This document shows, one piece after another, positions 59,845 to 64,000 of a stretch of 64,000 nucleotides of DNA; position 1 is the stretch's first letter, and the number at the start of each line of letters is the position of its first letter. The translations under genes were made by a program, and so were the position numbers. The notes beneath the pieces are model-generated. The model was not told where the DNA came from, searched no databases, and saw nothing but the letters and a program-made list of their open reading frames with translations. Source of the stretch: Clostridium saccharoperbutylacetonicum N1-4(HMT) (lineage in GTDB: Bacteria; Bacillota; Clostridia; Clostridiales; Clostridiaceae). The stretch spans positions 2,169,001 through 2,233,000 of the forward strand of contig NC_020291.1 in assembly GCF_000340885.1 (NCBI RefSeq). The letters run 5' to 3'.

Positions 59845-60696
59845 ATGAAAAAATTAGTCAGTTTAATAATTATAATTATAGGTTTTGCTGGGATAATTGG
59901 TGGATGTATTACAAAGAGTAGTAAATTTGCAATAACAAATATTACAACAGAGAAGCAAAGCTTAGAAACAATAAAGGAAAAAGGTCTACTAACTATTGTT
60001 TCTCCACCAAAAGAAGTCCCATTTTTTTTTATAAATTCTGAAACAAATAAAACATCTGGAATTGATGCTGATATTATAACTGAAATTGCAAAGCGTCTTG
60101 GGATTAATAAAATTGAAGTGAAAGAAGCACCATTTTCAAATTTATTAGAAAAATTAAAGACTGACGATAGTATAGATATGGCAGTTGGAGGAATATTTAT
60201 AACTCCAGAAAGAGAGGCTTCAGTAGATTTCACTAAGCCTTTATATAAAGAAACAGAAACTGTTATTGTTCCTAAGTATTCTGATATTAATAATAAAAGT
60301 GATTTGAAGGAACTAGTCATTGGAGTAGAAAGAGGAACAATATTTGTGGATTTAGCGCAAGAGTGGAAGAAGAATAATTTTATAAAAGATGTAATGATTT
60401 TTGAAAGCACAACAGATTTATTAAATGCTATAAATTTAAGAAAAGTTGATGCTGGAATAGCCGATAGTATTGTTGTAAACAGCTTTTTAGCAGATGGTGG
60501 TAGTTATCTTCCTCTAAGAACATTAAAAGATTATACTCCTGAGGTTAATGGGACTTTGGGAATGGCAGTTCGGAAAGCCGATATATCCTTATTGAATGAA
60601 GTAAATAAGATAATTGATGATATGAAAGCAGATGGTACATTATATGCTATTCTTGTAGACAATGGATTGAATAGAGATAATATAGTCCCCCAATAA
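59845..60696 (+). CDS. ABC-transporter solute-binding lipoprotein (family 3)
   Basis: 283 residues. Lipoprotein signal with C21 in IIGGC. A two-lobed family 3 binding protein: KGLLTIVSPPKEVPFFF, SGIDADIITEIAKRLG, VGGIFITPEREASVDFT, IGVERGT. Usually binds amino acids. No permease or ATPase gene follows, so it may serve a transporter elsewhere or act in sensing. GAAGGAG lies before the ATG. Confidence 0.82.
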   Translation: MKKLVSLIIIIIGFAGIIGGCITKSSKFAITNITTEKQSLETIKEKGLLTIVSPPKEVPFFFINSETNKTSGIDADIITEIAKRLGINKIEVKEAPFSNLLEKLKTDDSIDMAVGGIFITPEREASVDFTKPLYKETETVIVPKYSDINNKSDLKELVIGVERGTIFVDLAQEWKKNNFIKDVMIFESTTDLLNAINLRKVDAGIADSIVVNSFLADGGSYLPLRTLKDYTPEVNGTLGMAVRKADISLLNEVNKIIDDMKADGTLYAILVDNGLNRDNIVPQ

Positions 60697-60808
60697 TGCA
60701 ATAAGTGTATAGCTATGGTTAGAGCATAGGAGCTATATTATTGATATAGGGAATGATATATAATTAATTTTAGAAATATAAAGGAAAAAGCACTATAGGA
60801 AGTGCTTT

Positions 60809-61126
60809 TTATGAGAAATTTAAACGAACATTATTATATATTATAAATTTATAATCATTTTTGAGTGGAATTAAAGTATTTTCGGTAGAGTTAGGTGCTA
60901 TTCGTATGAGTTGTTGTATTTTTTTATCAGAGTCAACTATTATTAATAAGCCTTCAACATAAGGTTCATTATTACGAACCTTATAAAGTGTATTTTCATT
61001 TAAGCCTAAATCATTCATTGTATAAAAACCTTGTGAGTAAGTTTTAGGTTGAGCTATTGCTGTAACTGTATTTATGCTAAATAATAAGAATAAAGAGATA
61101 GAAAAAACAGTTATAAATTTTTTCAT
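60809..61126 (-). CDS. Small secreted protein, family member 3
   Basis: 105 residues from ATG 61126 with GGTGG before it. Signal peptide at about 1-27. The mature part follows the same plan as the 44860 and 45217 proteins: YSQGFYTMNDLGLNENTLYKVRNN, VEGLLIIVDSDKKIQQLIRI, LIPLKNDYKFIIY. Less similar than those two are to each other. Shares the spaced upstream motif (61172-61209) with the 45217 gene. Function unknown. Confidence 0.65.
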   Translation of the reverse strand: MKKFITVFSISLFLLFSINTVTAIAQPKTYSQGFYTMNDLGLNENTLYKVRNNEPYVEGLLIIVDSDKKIQQLIRIAPNSTENTLIPLKNDYKFIIYNNVRLNFS

Positions 61127-61171
61127 TTGTAAAACCACCTTTAAATTTAAATTTTATCTCAAAATATATTG

Positions 61172-61209
61172 TTATTATGTGAAAATAATAAATTAATATT
61201 CAAATTTAA
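61172..61209 (-). promoter_or_regulatory. Shared upstream element of the small secreted protein genes, copy 2
   Basis: TTATTATGTGA at 61172 and ATATTCAAATTTAA at 61196, with the same 24-bp offset as at 45560/45584. Confidence 0.45.
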
Positions 61210-61314
61210 GTTGAAGTAATACTAGTTAAAGATATTAGAGGGAGCCTTATTGGTGAAGCACTAAAAGAAGATAGTGAATGGATTGCAATTATTGCACAAA
61301 AAGTAATGTTATAG
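61210..61314 (+). pseudogene. Possible gene remnant
   Basis: A 34-codon frame without a start codon encodes ...VKDIRGSLIGEALKEDSEW... then stop. It reads like the C-terminal end of a protein, but a chance open frame in AT-rich DNA is possible. No family assigned. Confidence 0.25.
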
Positions 61315-61410
61315 AATCAAGTTTTAAAATGATATTTACAAATATGCAATAATAAACAAAAAGATAAATAGTAACTTGTAAGTGTATAAAAGGAAGGGAG
61401 ATAAGATAGG

Positions 61411-62037
61411 ATGGATAAAGAATTTACGAATAAAAAGTTCTGGGAAAATGTTGCAAAGTGGTATACGCCAATGCATGAAAGAAAAAACGCAAAATTATAT
61501 AGAGATTTATGTGAGGTTATATCAAAATCATTGGATAAGAATATGCAGGTTTTAGAATTGGCTTGTGGAACTGGACAACTTACCTTTCCGTTATGTAAAA
61601 AAGTAGCTTCTTGGGAAGCAACAGATTTTTCAGAGAAAATGATTGAAGAAGCAAAGTCAAGAGCAGCTAATTTACCTATTACTTTTACGGTGCAGGATGC
61701 AACTAACTTGCTGTATGAGGATGGAAAGTTCGACACAGTAATTATTGCTAATGCTCTTCATATTATGCCTAATCCTGATAAGGCACTAATAGAAATTAGA
61801 CGTGTACTCAAAAAAGGAGGATTGTTGATTGCACCTACATTTGTATATGATGGAAAAATCAACAAGCTGCGAATTTGGTTAATGGAAAGGATTGGATTTC
61901 ATACTTTTTATAAATGGAAGTCTGATGAATATATAGAATTTGTCAGTAATAGAGGCTTTGATATAATTGATAGTAGTGTGATTGAAGGAGAGATGTTGCC
62001 GGAATGTGTATTGCTTTGCAAAACACAAATCAATTAA
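61411..62037 (+). CDS. Class I SAM-dependent methyltransferase
   Basis: 208 residues. SAM motif I LELACGTGQ (about residues 47-55), motif II-like DAT(N) after QDATNLL, and motif post-I KKGGLLIAPTFVYDG. UbiE/Methyltransf_11 kind. GGAGATAAG region precedes the ATG. Substrate unknown; the next gene (SDR) is 83 nt on. Confidence 0.85.
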   Translation: MDKEFTNKKFWENVAKWYTPMHERKNAKLYRDLCEVISKSLDKNMQVLELACGTGQLTFPLCKKVASWEATDFSEKMIEEAKSRAANLPITFTVQDATNLLYEDGKFDTVIIANALHIMPNPDKALIEIRRVLKKGGLLIAPTFVYDGKINKLRIWLMERIGFHTFYKWKSDEYIEFVSNRGFDIIDSSVIEGEMLPECVLLCKTQIN

Positions 62038-62120
62038 ATAATTATGAATTATGATATAATATAACTTATGGTATTTTGGGGATTATAAAGAAAAAATGTA
62101 TTGATTGTGAGGTGAATTTT

Positions 62121-62861
62121 ATGAATATTGACTTAGAAAATAAAGTTGCAGTTATTACAGGGGCTGGAAGAGGGATAGGAAAGTCTATTGCAATATCATA
62201 TGCACAGAACGGTGCAAAAGTATGTTGTTTATCAAGAAGTCAGAAGGAAATTGATGCTACAGCTAGTTATATTAAAGGGGAAGATGGAAATGCAATAGCA
62301 TTAGCTTGTGATGTTAGCAATTATACTGAATTAGAGGAAGCGTTTAAAAAAATTTATAAAATTTATGGCCGAATAGATATAGTAGTTATAAACGCAGGGG
62401 TTGATTGTGACAAAGCACCAGTTGAAGAATTAAGTATTGAAGCGTGGAAGAAAGTAATGGATGTTAATTTTACAGGAGCCTTCTATACAGCTAAAGCAGC
62501 AATTCCATATTTAAAGAAACAAGGGGGTGGAAAGATAATTACTATAGGTTCTGGACTTGGACATAAAGGGAGAGCGGATAATTCAGCTTATTCATGTTCA
62601 AAAGCAGGACTATGGATGTTAACAAGAGTTTTAGCTCAAGAGTTGCATAAATTTAATATTAGTGTAAATGAATTAATTCCAGGGCCAGTTGTAACAGATA
62701 TGGGAAATGACAGTATGAAAGATGGTAGTTCAGCTTTTTCAGTTGACAGTGAATGGACTAAGAAACCAGAAGATGTTACGAATCTCGCCTTGTTTATGGC
62801 GAATCAACCATTAATCGGACCAACAGGTCAGAGTTATAGTTTGATGAGAAGAGATCTTTGA
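62121..62861 (+). CDS. SDR-family oxidoreductase
   Basis: 246 residues from ATG 62121 (GAGGTGA upstream; an in-frame ATG at 62076 has none). Classical SDR: TGAGRGIG at 12-19, NAG, and catalytic Y157xxxK161, ending in a GPTGQSYSL segment. The FabG-like length fits a general oxidoreductase. Substrate unknown. Confidence 0.87.
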   Translation: MNIDLENKVAVITGAGRGIGKSIAISYAQNGAKVCCLSRSQKEIDATASYIKGEDGNAIALACDVSNYTELEEAFKKIYKIYGRIDIVVINAGVDCDKAPVEELSIEAWKKVMDVNFTGAFYTAKAAIPYLKKQGGGKIITIGSGLGHKGRADNSAYSCSKAGLWMLTRVLAQELHKFNISVNELIPGPVVTDMGNDSMKDGSSAFSVDSEWTKKPEDVTNLALFMANQPLIGPTGQSYSLMRRDL

Positions 62862-62907
62862 TTCAGAAAATATAAAATTACAAAATAGTTAAGGTTGGGA
62901 AACAATT

Positions 62908-63552
62908 ATGAATAAAGAATTATTAGAAAAAACATTATTATATATTCAAGATATATTTCAAAATGATTATAGTGGACATGATTATTATCATAGTATTAGA
63001 GTTTATAAATTAGCAACTTCTATTTGTAAAGGAGAAAATGCTGATTTGGAAATAGTTCAATTAGCTGCGTTATTACATGATGTAGATGATTATAAATTAT
63101 TTGGTGGGAACGTAGGAACTACTTCTAAAGCAGAAGCATTTTTAAAGAATAACGAAATTGCTGATGCAAAAATAAAAGCTATATGTGATATAATTGCGTC
63201 AATATCTTTTAAAGGTACAGATACAAAGGTTCCAGAAAGTTTTGAAGGAAAAATAGTACAAGATGCCGATAGACTTGATGCAATTGGGGCTATTGGAATT
63301 GCAAGAACCTTTGCATATGGAGGCAGCAAAAATAGAAGCATGCATATACCGAATGAAAAGCCCAAAGAAGATATGGATGAGGAAGAATATATTAAATCTG
63401 AAGGAACAACAATTAATCATTTCTATGAAAAATTGTTGAAATTAAAAGCTTTGATGAATACAGCTACGGCTAAAGAAATGGCTGAATCAAGACATAGATA
63501 TATGGAAAATTTTCTTGATGAATTCTTTAGTGAATGGGATGGGGTGTTATAA
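62908..63552 (+). CDS. HD-domain phosphohydrolase
   Basis: 214 residues. HD metal-site pattern: H..., GHDYYHSIRVYKLA near the start (first His), LLHDVDDYK (HD pair) near residue 57, and DADRLDAIGAIGIAR for the last Asp. YedJ-like stand-alone HD protein; acts on a nucleotide or phosphate ester. GGGAAAC region gives a moderate site. Confidence 0.82.
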   Translation: MNKELLEKTLLYIQDIFQNDYSGHDYYHSIRVYKLATSICKGENADLEIVQLAALLHDVDDYKLFGGNVGTTSKAEAFLKNNEIADAKIKAICDIIASISFKGTDTKVPESFEGKIVQDADRLDAIGAIGIARTFAYGGSKNRSMHIPNEKPKEDMDEEEYIKSEGTTINHFYEKLLKLKALMNTATAKEMAESRHRYMENFLDEFFSEWDGVL

Positions 63553-63554
63553 TA

Positions 63555-63623
63555 ATAAAAACAGAAAGATTATTGCTAGTTCCATAAAACAAAGAATTTT
63601 GAAAAAATATAATTAAGATAGGG
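63555..63623 (+). pseudogene. Start of a GNAT-like gene, broken
   Basis: Frame reads IIKTERLLLVP, stop, NKEF, stop, KNI, like the first strand of RimJ/GNAT acetyltransferases (IxTERLLL). Only the start is kept and it has two stop codons. Weak evidence because the stretch is short. Confidence 0.3.
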
Positions 63624-63738
63624 TTTATTTTTATTTAGATAAATATGTTAGCATTTCGCATTAACTTAGAATTATTTCTAGCAATACAGTTCAAGAAGTA
63701 ATTTTAAAAATAAGATATTATTTTTTTGAGGTGATAAC

Positions 63739-64000
63739 ATGGATAACTGGGAAATAGTAAATGCAGTTCAAAGGATGCAAGATTATATAGAGGATCATAT
63801 TGTTGAGGAAATTACTCTTAATGATCTCTCAAAAGCAGCAGGATATTCTCAATGGCATAGTGCTAGAATTTTTAAGAAATTACTAAATAAAAGTCCATTT
63901 GAATATATTAGAGCATTAAGGCTTAGTAAAGCTGCTTTGGTATTACGTGATGAACATCCAAGGGTAGTTGACGTAGCTTTTGATTTTGTATTTAGTTCTC
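63739..64000 (+). CDS. AraC-family transcriptional regulator (cut by window end)
   Basis: 87 codons are visible from ATG 63739, with TGAGGTGAT before it. The first AraC-type HTH is present (EEITLNDLSKAAGYSQWHSARIFKKLL) and the start of the second (VVDVAFDFVF). With the HTH at the N-terminus it belongs to the group with a C-terminal effector (GyrI-like) domain, but that part lies outside the window. Confidence 0.85.
   Translation, partial: MDNWEIVNAVQRMQDYIEDHIVEEITLNDLSKAAGYSQWHSARIFKKLLNKSPFEYIRALRLSKAALVLRDEHPRVVDVAFDFVFSS

Overview
The window is AT-rich, low-GC DNA with Shine-Dalgarno sites of the AGGAGG type, spore-surface proteins, radical SAM enzymes and oxygen-independent lifestyle genes. 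It looks like chromosome of a spore-forming Clostridium (Clostridium sensu stricto, near the solventogenic/saccharolytic species); the species cannot be fixed from sequence alone. No rRNA, tRNA, CRISPR array or intact mobile element was seen.

Positions 1-31735 form a spore-surface island. It holds two very long collagen-like proteins (a Gly-X-Gln type at 87-2342 and a Gly-X-Thr type at 19938-23225), DNRLRE-type beta-sandwich modules (at 7104 and in the 19938 protein), a DUF4489 Cys-rich protein (26506), two near-identical paralogues of a probable coat/exosporium structural protein (2628 and 27344), a beta-propeller protein whose C-terminus resembles those paralogues (30242), and a beta-rich/coiled-coil protein (28290). 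Interleaved are at least five glycosyltransferase genes, one of them broken, plus one remnant, two NAD-dependent epimerases, a B12-binding radical SAM enzyme and a UDP-sugar dehydrogenase, a plausible set for making and attaching glycans to the surface proteins. A class V aminotransferase/cysteine desulfurase-like gene and a flavin amine oxidase sit inside the island. Five surface genes share an upstream motif TCACC-like, 15-16 nt, CATAnnnTA, which fits a mother-cell (sigma K/E type) promoter.

Positions 31736-33430 are a scar: intact rfbA, then a fragment of rfbD fused to a decayed IS3 element, which abuts a soluble chemotaxis-type protein. Positions 33420-39275 carry signalling genes (soluble MCP-like protein, multi-PAS histidine kinase, membrane MCP).

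Positions 39300-51101 are small regulator-plus-target units, several with visible operators: WYL regulator and ClbS/DfsB-like protein, MarR regulator and SDR, MerR regulator and alpha/beta hydrolase (with a 19-bp-spacer promoter), sigma factor and DUF4179 partner, HTH protein with DUF4180 and hydrolase, and an AAA-ATPase/PD-(D/E)XK protein. A 1701-residue secreted protein with choline-binding-type repeats follows (51952-57057). The last part (57369-64000) has metabolic and transport genes (YciI-like, ATPase, SPL-like radical SAM, solute-binding lipoprotein, methyltransferase, SDR, HD hydrolase) and a truncated AraC regulator at the window edge. Repeats of note are a terminator-like element present three times, a 142-bp direct repeat flanking the SPL-like gene, and a family of small secreted proteins sharing upstream DNA.
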